From Flavobacterium supellecticarium (GTDB taxonomy: Bacteria > Bacteroidota > Bacteroidia > Flavobacteriales > Flavobacteriaceae), in contig NZ_SSNZ01000003.1 of the NCBI RefSeq assembly GCF_004801375.1, positions 62,001 through 126,000 on the forward strand: DNA of 64,000 nucleotides. The letters run 5' to 3'. Under the pieces are notes generated by a model that did no database searches, was not told the origin of the DNA, and saw nothing but the letters and a program-made list of their open reading frames with translations. Position 1 is the stretch's first letter; the number at the start of each line of letters is the position of its first letter. This document shows positions 16,648-24,969 of this stretch, piece after piece. A program made the position numbers and the translations under genes.

Positions 16648-19497
16648 TTAGTGTTCCATATAGGCTTCAATTGGCGCGCAAGAGCAAACTAAATTACGGT
16701 CGCCGTAAGCATCGTCAACACGACGTACGGAAGGCCAGAATTTGTTTTCGGCAATATATTCCAACGGATAAGCCGCTTTCTCTCTCGAGTAAGGGAAATC
16801 CCATCGGTCGGCTGTTAACATGGCTAAGGTGTGCGGTGCATTTTTCAATACATTGTTGGTATCGTCAGCAGTAGCGTTTTCAATTTCTTTTCGGATTGAA
16901 ATCATCGCATCACAGAAACGATCCAATTCGCCTAAGTTTTCACTTTCGGTCGGTTCGATCATTAACGTTCCGGCTACCGGGAACGAAACTGTTGGTGCGT
17001 GGAAACCGTAGTCCATCAAACGTTTTGCGATATCGGTTACTTCGATTCCGTTTTGTTTGAATGAACGACAATCAACAATCATTTCGTGTGCTGCACGTCC
17101 GCATTCTCCCGTATATAAAATAGGGTAGTGTTGCTCCAAACGCGCTTTCATATAGTTGGCGTTTAGAATCGCAAACTGTGTCGCTTGTTTTAAACCTTCG
17201 GCTCCTAACATCGTGATATAACCGTATGAAATCAAACATACCAAAGCCGATCCGTAAGGTGCAGCCGAGATAGCAGAAATCGCCTGATCACCACCGGTAG
17301 CAATTACCGGGTTTGTTGGTAAGAAAGGTACCAGGTGTGGCGCTACGCAAATAGGTCCAACTCCAGGTCCACCTCCTCCGTGAGGAATCGCGAATGTTTT
17401 GTGTAGGTTCAGGTGACAAACATCAGCACCGATAGTAGCAGGATTTGTAAGTCCTACCTGAGCGTTCATGTTGGCACCGTCCATATATACCTGACCACCG
17501 TTTTCGTGGATCAGTTTGGTGATCTCGATAATGGAACTTTCGTATACACCATGTGTAGACGGATAGGTTACCATTAAACAAGACAGGTTGTCTTTATGTT
17601 GGATTGCTTTTGCTCTTAAATCTTCAACATCGATATTTCCTTCCGGAGTGGTTTTGGTTACTATGATGTCCATTCCAGCCATAGCTGCCGAAGCCGGGTT
17701 GGTTCCGTGTGCCGATGATGGGATCAAACATACGTTACGGTGACCTTCGCCTCTGGAAATATGATACGCACGAATGGCCATCAATCCGGCATATTCTCCC
17801 TGAGCACCGGAGTTTGGCTGTAAAGAGGTACCTGCAAAACCGGTTACCACGTTTAATTGCTCTTCCAGTTTTTTCAACATGGTTAAGTAACCCGTAGTTT
17901 GGTTTACCGGAGCAAACGGGTGAATGCTGTTCCAGTTGGCCATACTTAAGGGTAGCATTTCGGCAGCCGCATTTAATTTCATTGTACACGATCCTAATGA
18001 GATCATCGAATGATTTAACGCAAGGTCTTTACGCTCTAATTTTTTGATATAACGCATTAAAGCGGTTTCCGAATGGTGACTGTTAAATACGTCGTGTTGT
18101 AAGAAAGTTGATGTTCTTACCAGTTTCTCCTGAATATGGATAGCCGTATCTAAAGTGGTTACCGTTACAGTTTCTTTTCCAAGAACTTCAGCAAAAATAG
18201 CTACGATCTGGTTGATGTCGTTTAAAGAGGTGGTTTCGTTAAAAGAGATCGAAATCGTATCGTTGTCGCTATAATAGAAGTTTACTTCGTTGTTTTCGGC
18301 TACTGCTTTTACTTTGGCTGCATCAGCTTTTACTGTGATGGTGTCGAAGAAAGCGGTATTGATTTGGTTGATTCCCAGTTTGGCCAATGCATTGGCAGTA
18401 GTAACCGCCGAAGCGTGTACTTTGTCGGCAATATACTGTAATCCTTTTGGTCCGTGGTATACGGCATACATACCAGCCATAACTGCTAGTAATACCTGAG
18501 CGGTACAAATATTGGACGTTGCTTTTTCACGTTTGATGTGTTGCTCACGGGTTTGTAACGCCATACGTAATGCACGGTTACCGTTAACGTCCTGAGAAAC
18601 GCCGATGATACGTCCCGGCATACTACGTTTGTATTCTTCTTTGGTGGCGAAGAAAGCCGCGTGTGGTCCTCCGAATCCCATTGGAATACCGAATCGTTGG
18701 GTGGTTCCAACTACTACATCGGCTCCTAATTCGCCCGGAGCGGTTAATTTTACCAGACTCAGAATGTCGGCTGCTACAGCAACTTTAATTTCTTTGGATT
18801 TAGCCGTATGGATAAAACCGGCATAGTCGTAAACCTGACCGTGTTTTCCAGGGTATTGTAAGATCGCTCCGAAGAAATCTTCTGAGAAATCAAATGTTTC
18901 GTGGTTTCCTACTACCAGTTCGATTCCAATTGGAGTGGAACGGGTTTCCAGTACCGATAAGGTTTGCGGTAAAATCTCTTCCGAAACGAAGAATTTATTA
19001 GCATTGTTTTTTTTCTGATCTCTTGTACGTACGTCAAAAAGTAAGGCCATCGCTTCAGCAGCAGCAGTACTTTCGTCCAGTAACGAAGCATTGGCAATTT
19101 CCATTCCGGTTAATTCGATAACCGTAGTCTGGTAATTTAAAAGTGCTTCCAAACGCCCCTGAGCAATTTCTGCCTGATATGGGGTGTAGGCGGTATACCA
19201 TCCCGGGTTTTCAAAAATGTTACGTTGAATTACCGGTGGAACAATTGCCGGGTGATACCCTAAACCGATATACGATTTGAATACTTTGTTTTGGGCACCC
19301 AATTGCTGGATATGTGTTAAATATTCGTATTCTGTTAAAGCCGGATCCAGTTGTAAATCGTTTTTTAAACGGATTCCGTCCGGAAATGTTTCATACAATA
19401 ATTGATCCATGTCCTTCACCCCAATGGTTTGGAACATGTGTTGAAGGTCGCTCTCTCTTGGACCTAAATGTCGTAAAGCAAATGCGTCTGTTTTCAT
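16648..19497 (-). CDS. gcvP: Glycine dehydrogenase (decarboxylating), P protein
   Basis: P protein of the glycine cleavage system. It decarboxylates glycine with pyridoxal phosphate and passes the aminomethyl group to the lipoylated H protein. 949 residues, the full-length fused form (the two halves that are GcvPA and GcvPB in some bacteria). The PLP lysine is in NLHKTFAIPHGGGGPG near residue 700. The N-terminal DSFALRHLGPRE-like start (TDAFALRHLGPRESD) is typical. It stands alone; gcvH and gcvT are not nearby. A -7 box lies 87 bases before the start and a terminator follows. Confidence 0.97.
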   Translation of the reverse strand: MKTDAFALRHLGPRESDLQHMFQTIGVKDMDQLLYETFPDGIRLKNDLQLDPALTEYEYLTHIQQLGAQNKVFKSYIGLGYHPAIVPPVIQRNIFENPGWYTAYTPYQAEIAQGRLEALLNYQTTVIELTGMEIANASLLDESTAAAEAMALLFDVRTRDQKKNNANKFFVSEEILPQTLSVLETRSTPIGIELVVGNHETFDFSEDFFGAILQYPGKHGQVYDYAGFIHTAKSKEIKVAVAADILSLVKLTAPGELGADVVVGTTQRFGIPMGFGGPHAAFFATKEEYKRSMPGRIIGVSQDVNGNRALRMALQTREQHIKREKATSNICTAQVLLAVMAGMYAVYHGPKGLQYIADKVHASAVTTANALAKLGINQINTAFFDTITVKADAAKVKAVAENNEVNFYYSDNDTISISFNETTSLNDINQIVAIFAEVLGKETVTVTTLDTAIHIQEKLVRTSTFLQHDVFNSHHSETALMRYIKKLERKDLALNHSMISLGSCTMKLNAAAEMLPLSMANWNSIHPFAPVNQTTGYLTMLKKLEEQLNVVTGFAGTSLQPNSGAQGEYAGLMAIRAYHISRGEGHRNVCLIPSSAHGTNPASAAMAGMDIIVTKTTPEGNIDVEDLRAKAIQHKDNLSCLMVTYPSTHGVYESSIIEITKLIHENGGQVYMDGANMNAQVGLTNPATIGADVCHLNLHKTFAIPHGGGGPGVGPICVAPHLVPFLPTNPVIATGGDQAISAISAAPYGSALVCLISYGYITMLGAEGLKQATQFAILNANYMKARLEQHYPILYTGECGRAAHEMIVDCRSFKQNGIEVTDIAKRLMDYGFHAPTVSFPVAGTLMIEPTESENLGELDRFCDAMISIRKEIENATADDTNNVLKNAPHTLAMLTADRWDFPYSREKAAYPLEYIAENKFWPSVRRVDDAYGDRNLVCSCAPIEAYMEH

Positions 19498-19583
19498 CAG
19501 TTCTTAATGTCCTGTTTATAAACGTTTGATATTTCCGTAACACAGAATACATCAAACTGTCGTTAAGTTGTGTTTTAAGCGAA

Positions 19584-19591
19584 CAAAAATA
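19584..19591 (-). promoter_or_regulatory. -7 box upstream of gcvP
   Basis: The minus strand reads TATTTTTG, an exact TAnnTTTG, 87 bases before the gcvP ATG. No TTG at the expected spacing. The leader contains a 7-base inverted repeat, GTTTGAT (19524-19530) with ATCAAAC (19551-19557). Confidence 0.4.
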
Positions 19592-19676
19592 ACTATTAAT
19601 CTCTTAATAAAATTCTTTTTTAACTCCAATTTTTGTTGAATTTTCAACCAAAATTAAATGTTGTTAACAGATTGAT

Positions 19677-19684
19677 TATTTTTG
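19677..19684 (+). promoter_or_regulatory. -7 box directly upstream of the UbiA-like gene
   Basis: TATTTTTG matches the -7 consensus and ends 5 bases before the ATG at 19690, which would place transcription start at or next to the start codon. No TTG at consensus spacing. Confidence 0.4.
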
Positions 19685-19689
19685 TAAGT

Positions 19690-20505
19690 ATGCAACTACT
19701 CAAGAAATTACTTGACTTTTATATTAACGGAAGTATTCATGTGGCTATTGCGGTTTTCGCTTTGGTGCAAATGACCTTCCATTTTTTTCATATCTCATTT
19801 GACTGGGCGATGTCGCTATTTGCCTTTTGTGGGACAATCGTTGGCTATAACTTTGTGAAATACGATGCATTAGCCCGTGCGAAAAAACTCAAAATGAGTC
19901 GGCAGTTAAAAGCAATTGTTTTATTAAGTGTGGTTGCTTTAGCTGGAACGCTGTATGGTTTCTGGTTTTTGCAACGGCAAACGCAATTGGTATCGCTGGC
20001 TTTTTTGGGACTGACATTGTTGTATACCTTACCGGTTTTTCCAAAACTGGGGAATGCCCGGAATTGGGCCGGAGTGAAAATCTATATTGTGGCTTTTTGC
20101 TGGGCCGGGATTACGTTGTTCCTTCCGATTTTAAACGCCGGATTGGATTTTACGAATGATGTTTTTCTAAAGTTTTTTCAGCGTTTCCTTTTGGTGATCA
20201 TCCTCATTCTTATTTTTGAAATTATCGATCTGAAGCACGACGATGTTTCGTTGCAAACCGTTCCGCAACGATTGGGCGTGAAGCGAACCAAATGGCTTAA
20301 TTTATTTCTGTTGCTGCCTTTTTACGGACTGGAGTTTTTTAAAAGCGATTTTCAGGTCGTACAGTTGTGGATTAATCTTGTATTGGTAGTGGTTATTACA
20401 CTTTTTACCCTTTTTTCAAGTCCGAAACGCTCCGATTATTATACGTCTTTTTGGGTGGAAAGTATTCCGGTTTTCTGGTGGGGATTGGTGTTGCTTTTTG
20501 CATAA
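19690..20505 (+). CDS. UbiA-like integral membrane protein
   Basis: A hydrophobic protein of 271 residues with about eight membrane segments, resembling the UbiA prenyltransferase fold. The first Asp-rich motif of true UbiA enzymes (NxxxDxxxD) is reduced to NFVKYDALARAK, and the second region reads IIDLKHDDVSLQTVPQRLG, similar to the DxxxDxxxxxxTLPVxLG motif of UbiA. A prenyltransferase function is therefore possible but not proven. I start at ATG 19690 rather than an upstream in-frame ATG-like start at 19633, because the -7 box lies between them and the protein starts well at MQLLKKLLDF. It stands alone between divergent gcvP and the convergent SRPBCC gene. Confidence 0.65.
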   Translation: MQLLKKLLDFYINGSIHVAIAVFALVQMTFHFFHISFDWAMSLFAFCGTIVGYNFVKYDALARAKKLKMSRQLKAIVLLSVVALAGTLYGFWFLQRQTQLVSLAFLGLTLLYTLPVFPKLGNARNWAGVKIYIVAFCWAGITLFLPILNAGLDFTNDVFLKFFQRFLLVIILILIFEIIDLKHDDVSLQTVPQRLGVKRTKWLNLFLLLPFYGLEFFKSDFQVVQLWINLVLVVVITLFTLFSSPKRSDYYTSFWVESIPVFWWGLVLLFA

Positions 20506-20550
20506 TCTATTACAAAAAAAAACTGATTTTGTTTGTGATTTTTTGAGGCT

Positions 20551-21000
20551 TTAATTTTCGGCCAGGTATTTTAAAAGTTTGTTCCGATTTACAATCATAT
20601 CATACAGATGCTTTTTAAGAATCAGGATGTCAAACAATTTTCCAATAATTCCAAACGGTGTATGGTATGCTATTTTGTCGATCATAATCGTGATGTCATC
20701 CCGGGTTTCAAAAAGATGTTCGTGTCTGAAAAAAGTAAAATGGCCTTTTGTCATTTCGTCTGTAAAATGATCGGGCGACACCATAGTAGTAATTTTACTT
20801 TGATGGTTGAGGTACAAACCAAAATGCTTTCCACGCCAGGTTACGGTTTCATTCAGATCGATTAACCCGGATGTCTTTCCCACAATTGCCTGTTCCTGCG
20901 TTTGGGAAACCGATAGTTTATGAATGTCGATATTTCGGGCCAAATCAAAAACAATTTTTGAAGGTGCTTTAATTGGAGTGGTAATGGTAAATGTAGTCAT
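20551..21000 (-). CDS. SRPBCC-type ligand-binding protein
   Basis: 149 residues with the START/Bet v 1-like SRPBCC pattern: TTPIKAPSKIVFDLARNIDIH at the start, then alternating strands (GLIDLNETVTWRG, SKITTMV, HFTFFRHEHLFE) and a C-terminal helix KKHLYDMIVNRNKLLKYLAEN. Such proteins bind hydrophobic ligands in a helix-grip cavity and are often called polyketide cyclase-like. It is the last gene of the GbsR-regulated operon, and its ATG overlaps the stop of the preceding membrane-protein gene by 4 bases (ATGA). Confidence 0.75.
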   Translation of the reverse strand: MTTFTITTPIKAPSKIVFDLARNIDIHKLSVSQTQEQAIVGKTSGLIDLNETVTWRGKHFGLYLNHQSKITTMVSPDHFTDEMTKGHFTFFRHEHLFETRDDITIMIDKIAYHTPFGIIGKLFDILILKKHLYDMIVNRNKLLKYLAEN

Positions 21001-21431
21001 GTGAAAAAGAATTTTAGTTTTTGAATTACCAAACCGGTAAATACAGTCGCAAATAACATAAATAAGATATTCATAAAATAACTACCAATTTTAAAATGCC
21101 ATTTTTTCGGAATCGTATACATCGGATAATAGGTAATCTGAGTGGCGACTTTTCCGGTCCAGTAAGCGGCAATTAGCGCGGTTAAAGCAAAAGCAAGTCG
21201 GGTGTTTTGTTGTAAGCCGTTATAAAGAAAGATGGCAATGAGTCCGAACGAAAAATTCAATCCCTGTATATACCTTCCGTAGGTTTTGGCTATTTCCTGA
21301 TTTAAGGGTTTTAATTTTGTAACATCATTGTACCAGTCAAAAACCTGGTGACGGATATATGGATAAATCATCGCGGTGAAAATCTGGCCGATTCCCGCTA
21401 CGACAATCAGCCAGTTTGGAATTGTAAACAT
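20997..21431 (-). CDS. Small membrane protein of the GbsR operon, 144 residues
   Basis: I do not recognise the family. Four predicted membrane segments: about 8-25, 58-76, 80-96 and 118-137. Charged loops include YIRHQVFDWYNDVTKLKPLNQE between the first and second and YYPMYTIPKKWHFK between the third and fourth. It overlaps the SRPBCC gene by 4 bases and follows the 128-residue membrane-protein gene by 4 bases, so it belongs to a tightly coupled operon under the GbsR-like regulator. Confidence 0.7.
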   Translation of the reverse strand: MFTIPNWLIVVAGIGQIFTAMIYPYIRHQVFDWYNDVTKLKPLNQEIAKTYGRYIQGLNFSFGLIAIFLYNGLQQNTRLAFALTALIAAYWTGKVATQITYYPMYTIPKKWHFKIGSYFMNILFMLFATVFTGLVIQKLKFFFT

Positions 21432-21435
21432 TAAC

Positions 21436-21822
21436 TTAGGCTTTAAAAATTATTTTTTCTTCTCTTGCGGTTTGGCTCGCTTTTCGTTTTCCTCTAAAAA
21501 AGAAATAGAGGTTGAGAAAAAGCATCACCCCTAAATAGATCGCAAAACCACCAATTTTATAGCTTAAGGCTTCAATAAGTTCCTGATAAGTATTGTCGTA
21601 CAGATTCATGTCGAGTATCATCAGGGCAAAACCCAGGTTGAGCAGGTAAAATCCGGTTTCGAATAGTTTGTTGGTAGCGAGGGCAATTTCTTCGCGACCT
21701 TTAAAAATGTCAAGCATATAAACTTTACTGTTTCGGAAAAGTGTTTTAGAGACATGATAGGTCAGAAAAAGTGCAATGGGTAAATAAATAACATAACCGA
21801 TAAGTGTTTTGGTTGTTTCCAT
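21436..21822 (-). CDS. Small membrane protein of the GbsR operon, 128 residues
   Basis: Unrecognised family with three to four membrane segments (about 6-24, 52-70, 90-110). The motif TNKLFETGFYLLNLGFALMIL matches the corresponding part of the upstream 116-residue protein (INKALLTGYYLVNIGYCAITI), so the two look like diverged tandem paralogues. The C-terminus is basic (FRGKRKASQTAREEK) and probably cytoplasmic. Gaps of 17 bases upstream and 4 bases downstream place it in the same operon. Confidence 0.7.
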   Translation of the reverse strand: METTKTLIGYVIYLPIALFLTYHVSKTLFRNSKVYMLDIFKGREEIALATNKLFETGFYLLNLGFALMILDMNLYDNTYQELIEALSYKIGGFAIYLGVMLFLNLYFFFRGKRKASQTAREEKIIFKA

Positions 21823-21839
21823 GGTTGTATGATTTATAG

Positions 21840-22190
21840 TTATTGAATTAATTTTTGAACATAGTTTTTTAGAAGGAAAAGATTGGTATAATGCAATGCG
21901 GCCAATAGAAAAAGGATGATTGCCGATTTAATTGCGATCACTTCGATGAGCATGGGTAAGCTTGTGATGGTTTGCCAGTTGGTAATTGTAATAGCGCAAT
22001 AACCAATATTAACCAGGTAATATCCGGTAAGCAAAGCTTTGTTGATTTGTTGACAAAGTGCCGTATGGTCGGGTATTAATGTGGCTACAAATATATTTCC
22101 ATTATCATAACAGATTCTTCCGATTTTAACGATGACTAAGCTCATCAGTCCAAGGAAGAGGAGGTAGGCTATAGTGTTATAGTACGTCAT
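21840..22190 (-). CDS. Small membrane protein of the GbsR operon, 116 residues
   Basis: Unrecognised family, three to four hydrophobic segments (about 6-24, 53-72, 85-105). It carries the same central pattern as the next gene (N-K-x-L-x-x-T/E-G-Y/F-Y-L-x-N-x-G), with the N-terminal segment followed by a soluble loop (RICYDNGNIFVATLIPDHTALCQQ). First structural gene after the regulator; the 61-base gap to the regulator stop holds a palindrome TTTCA-N8-TGAAA identical in spacing to the one at the regulator promoter. Confidence 0.7.
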   Translation of the reverse strand: MTYYNTIAYLLFLGLMSLVIVKIGRICYDNGNIFVATLIPDHTALCQQINKALLTGYYLVNIGYCAITITNWQTITSLPMLIEVIAIKSAIILFLLAALHYTNLFLLKNYVQKLIQ

Positions 22191-22216
22191 TTAAAATAAT
22201 TTTATAATTATTAAAC

Positions 22217-22234
22217 TTTCAGAAAAAAATGAAA
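22217..22234 (-). promoter_or_regulatory. Candidate operator 2 for the GbsR-like regulator
   Basis: TTTCA (22217-22221), eight bases, TGAAA (22230-22234), in the gap between the regulator and its downstream membrane-protein gene. The same palindrome with the same spacing overlaps the regulator promoter at 22784-22801. Confidence 0.5.
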
Positions 22235-22251
22235 CTTTGAATTAAATTTTT

Positions 22252-22755
22252 TTATTTCATAATTTTGATCACCAATTTGGTTAACCAATTGTCTTTGTAT
22301 TCGGTAATCTTGTCTAAAACATTGTCGGCTTTTAAAACGAAGTCGTGTAGCTTGGTGGTTTGTTCGATAAAATGTTTGGCCTCGGCCGAATTGTTTCCTT
22401 CGATAGAGGATACTTCTTTCAAAATTTTTAAAGCGGGTTTGATTTCCCGTTTGCTTCGTTCCTGTGAAATTTTAACCGCCAGTTCGTCCAGATCTTTTTC
22501 GGCGGTAAAGAATTCTTTTCGTTCGCCGGCTTTGTATTCTTTATACACAATGCCCCAATCCATCAGGCCTCTTAAATTCATACTGGCATTTCCTCTGGAA
22601 ATATGAAGCGCTTCCATTATGTCTTCCATCGAAAGCGGTTCGGCCGATACCATTAACAAAGCATGAATCTGAGCCATGGTTTTGTTAATGCCCCATTGCG
22701 AACCTAAGGCGCCCCAGGTTTGTACAAATTTGTTTTTTGCTTCGTTGAATTCCAT
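22252..22755 (-). CDS. GbsR/MarR family transcriptional regulator
   Basis: A winged-helix regulator of 167 residues. The N-terminus KFVQTWGALGSQWGINKTMAQIHALLM is the GbsR subfamily pattern, and the recognition helix lies in EDIMEALHISRGNASMNLRGL (about 44-64), with the wing near YKEYKAGERKEFF. The C-terminal half is a helical dimer region. GbsR of Bacillus senses choline; the ligand here is unknown. It heads the operon of three small membrane proteins and a SRPBCC protein. A perfect promoter (TTG-N19-TACATTTG) ends 5 bases before its ATG, suggesting a leaderless transcript, and a palindrome overlaps the -33 box, suggesting self-regulation. Confidence 0.85.
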   Translation of the reverse strand: MEFNEAKNKFVQTWGALGSQWGINKTMAQIHALLMVSAEPLSMEDIMEALHISRGNASMNLRGLMDWGIVYKEYKAGERKEFFTAEKDLDELAVKISQERSKREIKPALKILKEVSSIEGNNSAEAKHFIEQTTKLHDFVLKADNVLDKITEYKDNWLTKLVIKIMK

Positions 22756-22759
22756 AGTT

Positions 22760-22789
22760 CAAATGTATGCATAATTTCTAAAGTTTCAA
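22760..22789 (-). promoter_or_regulatory. Consensus promoter of the GbsR-like gene
   Basis: On the minus strand TTG (22787-22789), exactly 19 bases, then TACATTTG (22760-22767). The -7 box ends 4 bases before the A of the ATG at 22755. Confidence 0.75.
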
Positions 22790-22801
22790 AAATAATTGAA
22801 A
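22784..22801 (-). promoter_or_regulatory. Candidate operator 1 for the GbsR-like regulator
   Basis: TTTCA (22784-22788), eight bases, TGAAA (22797-22801). It overlaps the -33 TTG, so protein binding here would block the promoter. Same arms and spacing as the site at 22217-22234. Confidence 0.5.
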
Positions 22802-22810
22802 GTTTATTTT

Positions 22811-22839
22811 GAAAAATAACCCGAAAGCAATCGGGCTAT
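22811..22839 (-). terminator. Terminator after the M3 peptidase gene
   Basis: On the minus strand a stem ATAGCCCGA/TCGGGTTAT (one G-U pair) with loop TTGCTT, then a T-rich tail. Confidence 0.7.
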
Positions 22840-22844
22840 GTTTT

Positions 22845-24872
22845 TTATAGTAATCCGGCGCGTTTTAAGAGTGCTTCCGGTTTTGGTTCCTGACCTCTGA
22901 ATTTTTTATAAAGTGTCATCGGGTGGTCGGTTCCGCCTTGTGATAAGATGTTGTCTTTGAAGCGTTGTGCGACTTCCGGATTAAAGATTCCCTGTTCCTG
23001 GAAATAAGCAAAAGCATCGGCATCGAGAACTTCGGCCCATTTGTAGCTGTAATATCCGGATGAATAACCACCCTGGAAAATATGCGAAAAAGCAGTACTC
23101 ATCGCATTTTCGGCTACATCGGGATAGAGTTTGGTCGAAGCAAATTGTTCGTTTTCAAAAGCTTTTACATCGCGGATTCCGGACGGATCTTGTCCGTGCC
23201 ATCCCATATCCAATAATCCAAAACTGATTTGGCGTAAGGTGGCCATTCCTTCCAGAAAACTGGCACTTTCTTTTATTTTTTCGACGTATTCCATTGGAAT
23301 GATTTCACCGGTCTGATAGTGTTTTGCAAACAAAGCTAAGGCTTCCGGTTCGTAACACCAGTTTTCCATTACCTGACTTGGTAATTCTACAAAGTCCCAA
23401 TATACACTGGTTCCGGATAAGCTCGGATAAGTAGTATTAGCCAGCATTCCGTGTAGTGCATGACCAAATTCATGGAATAAAGTGGTTACTTCGTTAAAAG
23501 TGAGTAACGACGGTTTGGTAGGTGTTGGTTTGGTAAAATTACAAACAATCGATACATGCGGTCGTTCATTTACTCCGTTTTGAACCGACTGGTGTTTAAA
23601 TGAGGTCATCCAGGCGCCATTGCGTTTTCCTTTTCTTGGGAAAAAATCAGCGTAAAAAATGGCAACAAGATTTCCGTTATTGTCGTTTACTTCAAATGTT
23701 TGTACTTCTTCGTGGTATTTATCGATGTCAAAAATCTCGGTAAACGTGATGCCAAATAGTTTTTGTGCTACGGTAAAGGCACCGTTTAGTACGTTTTCTA
23801 ATTTAAAATACGGTTTTAGCGTTTCGTCGTCGAGGTTGAAAAGTTCCTGTTTTAATTTTTCGGAATAATAGGCGCCATCCCATTTTTCCAAATGATCAAT
23901 AGGATCCAGTTTTTTGGCAAAATTGGTTAATTGTGCAAATTCCCGTTCGGCTGCCGGTTTGGCTTTCGACTGTAAATCATCCAAAAAGGCGGTTACTTTT
24001 TCCGGACTTTGCGCCATACGTTCTTCCAATACAAAATGGGCATGCGTGGCATAACCCAAAAGATTGGCTCTTTCGTGACGTAGGTTTGCAATCCTGATCA
24101 CGATTTCCTGATTGTCGAAAGCATTATTCTGGAATCCTTTACGGCCAAATGCAATGCTGATCGCTTTACGTAGTTCGCGATTGTGTGCGTAAGTTACGAA
24201 TGGTAAATAACTCGGATGATCCAAGGTGAAAATCCAACCTTCCTTATCCTGACTTTTTGCGATGGCATGGGCCGCTTCGATAGCGCCTTCCGGTAAGCCG
24301 TCAAGATCTTTCTCGTCGGTTAAATGTAATTGGTAGGCGTTGGTTTCGGCTAACACATTTTCACCGAAGGTTAACGATAGTTTGGCCAGCTCGGCGTCGA
24401 TTTCGCGTAAACGGGCTTTTTTGTCTTCTGATAATAAAGCTCCGTTTCGGGAAAAACTTTTGTATTTTTTAGTTAAGAGCGTATGCTGCTCGGTAGTAAG
24501 ATTAAGTTGATCAATTTGTTCGTATACGGTTTTAACGCGTTGAAATAAATCGGCATTTAAAATAATGTCATTTCCAAATGCGGTTAAAACCGGCGATACG
24601 TCCTGTGCGATTTTCTGCATTTCATCACTGGTTTCTGCGGAATTCAAATTGAAGAAAATGGACGATAGTCGTTCCAAAGCATCTCCGGAATATTCCAGTG
24701 CTTCAATGGTATTGGCAAAAGTTGGTGCTTCCGGATTGTGAATTATAGCGTCGATTTCGGCACGTGCAGCAGCGATTGTTGCAGTGAATGCCGGAACGTA
24801 GTCCTCAATTTTTATTTGCGAAAAGGGCGCGGTGTTGTATTTAGTAGAAAATCTTTCGGTTAAAATACTCAT
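22845..24872 (-). CDS. M3 family oligopeptidase (PrlC/Dcp type)
   Basis: A cytoplasmic zinc oligopeptidase of the M3A family, 675 residues, no signal peptide. The zinc motif is His467-Glu468-Phe-Gly-His471 in LFHEFGHALHGML, with the downstream Glu ligand in VELPSQVMENW. Family members degrade signal peptides and small peptides (oligopeptidase A) or release C-terminal dipeptides (Dcp); I cannot tell which from the sequence. It follows purE by 97 bases on the same strand and ends at a terminator. Confidence 0.93.
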   Translation of the reverse strand: MSILTERFSTKYNTAPFSQIKIEDYVPAFTATIAAARAEIDAIIHNPEAPTFANTIEALEYSGDALERLSSIFFNLNSAETSDEMQKIAQDVSPVLTAFGNDIILNADLFQRVKTVYEQIDQLNLTTEQHTLLTKKYKSFSRNGALLSEDKKARLREIDAELAKLSLTFGENVLAETNAYQLHLTDEKDLDGLPEGAIEAAHAIAKSQDKEGWIFTLDHPSYLPFVTYAHNRELRKAISIAFGRKGFQNNAFDNQEIVIRIANLRHERANLLGYATHAHFVLEERMAQSPEKVTAFLDDLQSKAKPAAEREFAQLTNFAKKLDPIDHLEKWDGAYYSEKLKQELFNLDDETLKPYFKLENVLNGAFTVAQKLFGITFTEIFDIDKYHEEVQTFEVNDNNGNLVAIFYADFFPRKGKRNGAWMTSFKHQSVQNGVNERPHVSIVCNFTKPTPTKPSLLTFNEVTTLFHEFGHALHGMLANTTYPSLSGTSVYWDFVELPSQVMENWCYEPEALALFAKHYQTGEIIPMEYVEKIKESASFLEGMATLRQISFGLLDMGWHGQDPSGIRDVKAFENEQFASTKLYPDVAENAMSTAFSHIFQGGYSSGYYSYKWAEVLDADAFAYFQEQGIFNPEVAQRFKDNILSQGGTDHPMTLYKKFRGQEPKPEALLKRAGLL

Positions 24873-24969
24873 ATATAGTACTGTTAGCTTTAATTAATGA
24901 TGTACGTCTGTGTAAGACAAGGTACAAATTAGCTTTTTCTAATCCAAATCCGGTTGGCGAAAGCGGAAT

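Noticed and set aside
19498..19583. Glycine riboswitch in front of gcvP
   Set aside because: The leader is only about 80 bases and lacks recognisable aptamer cores; only a simple inverted repeat is visible.
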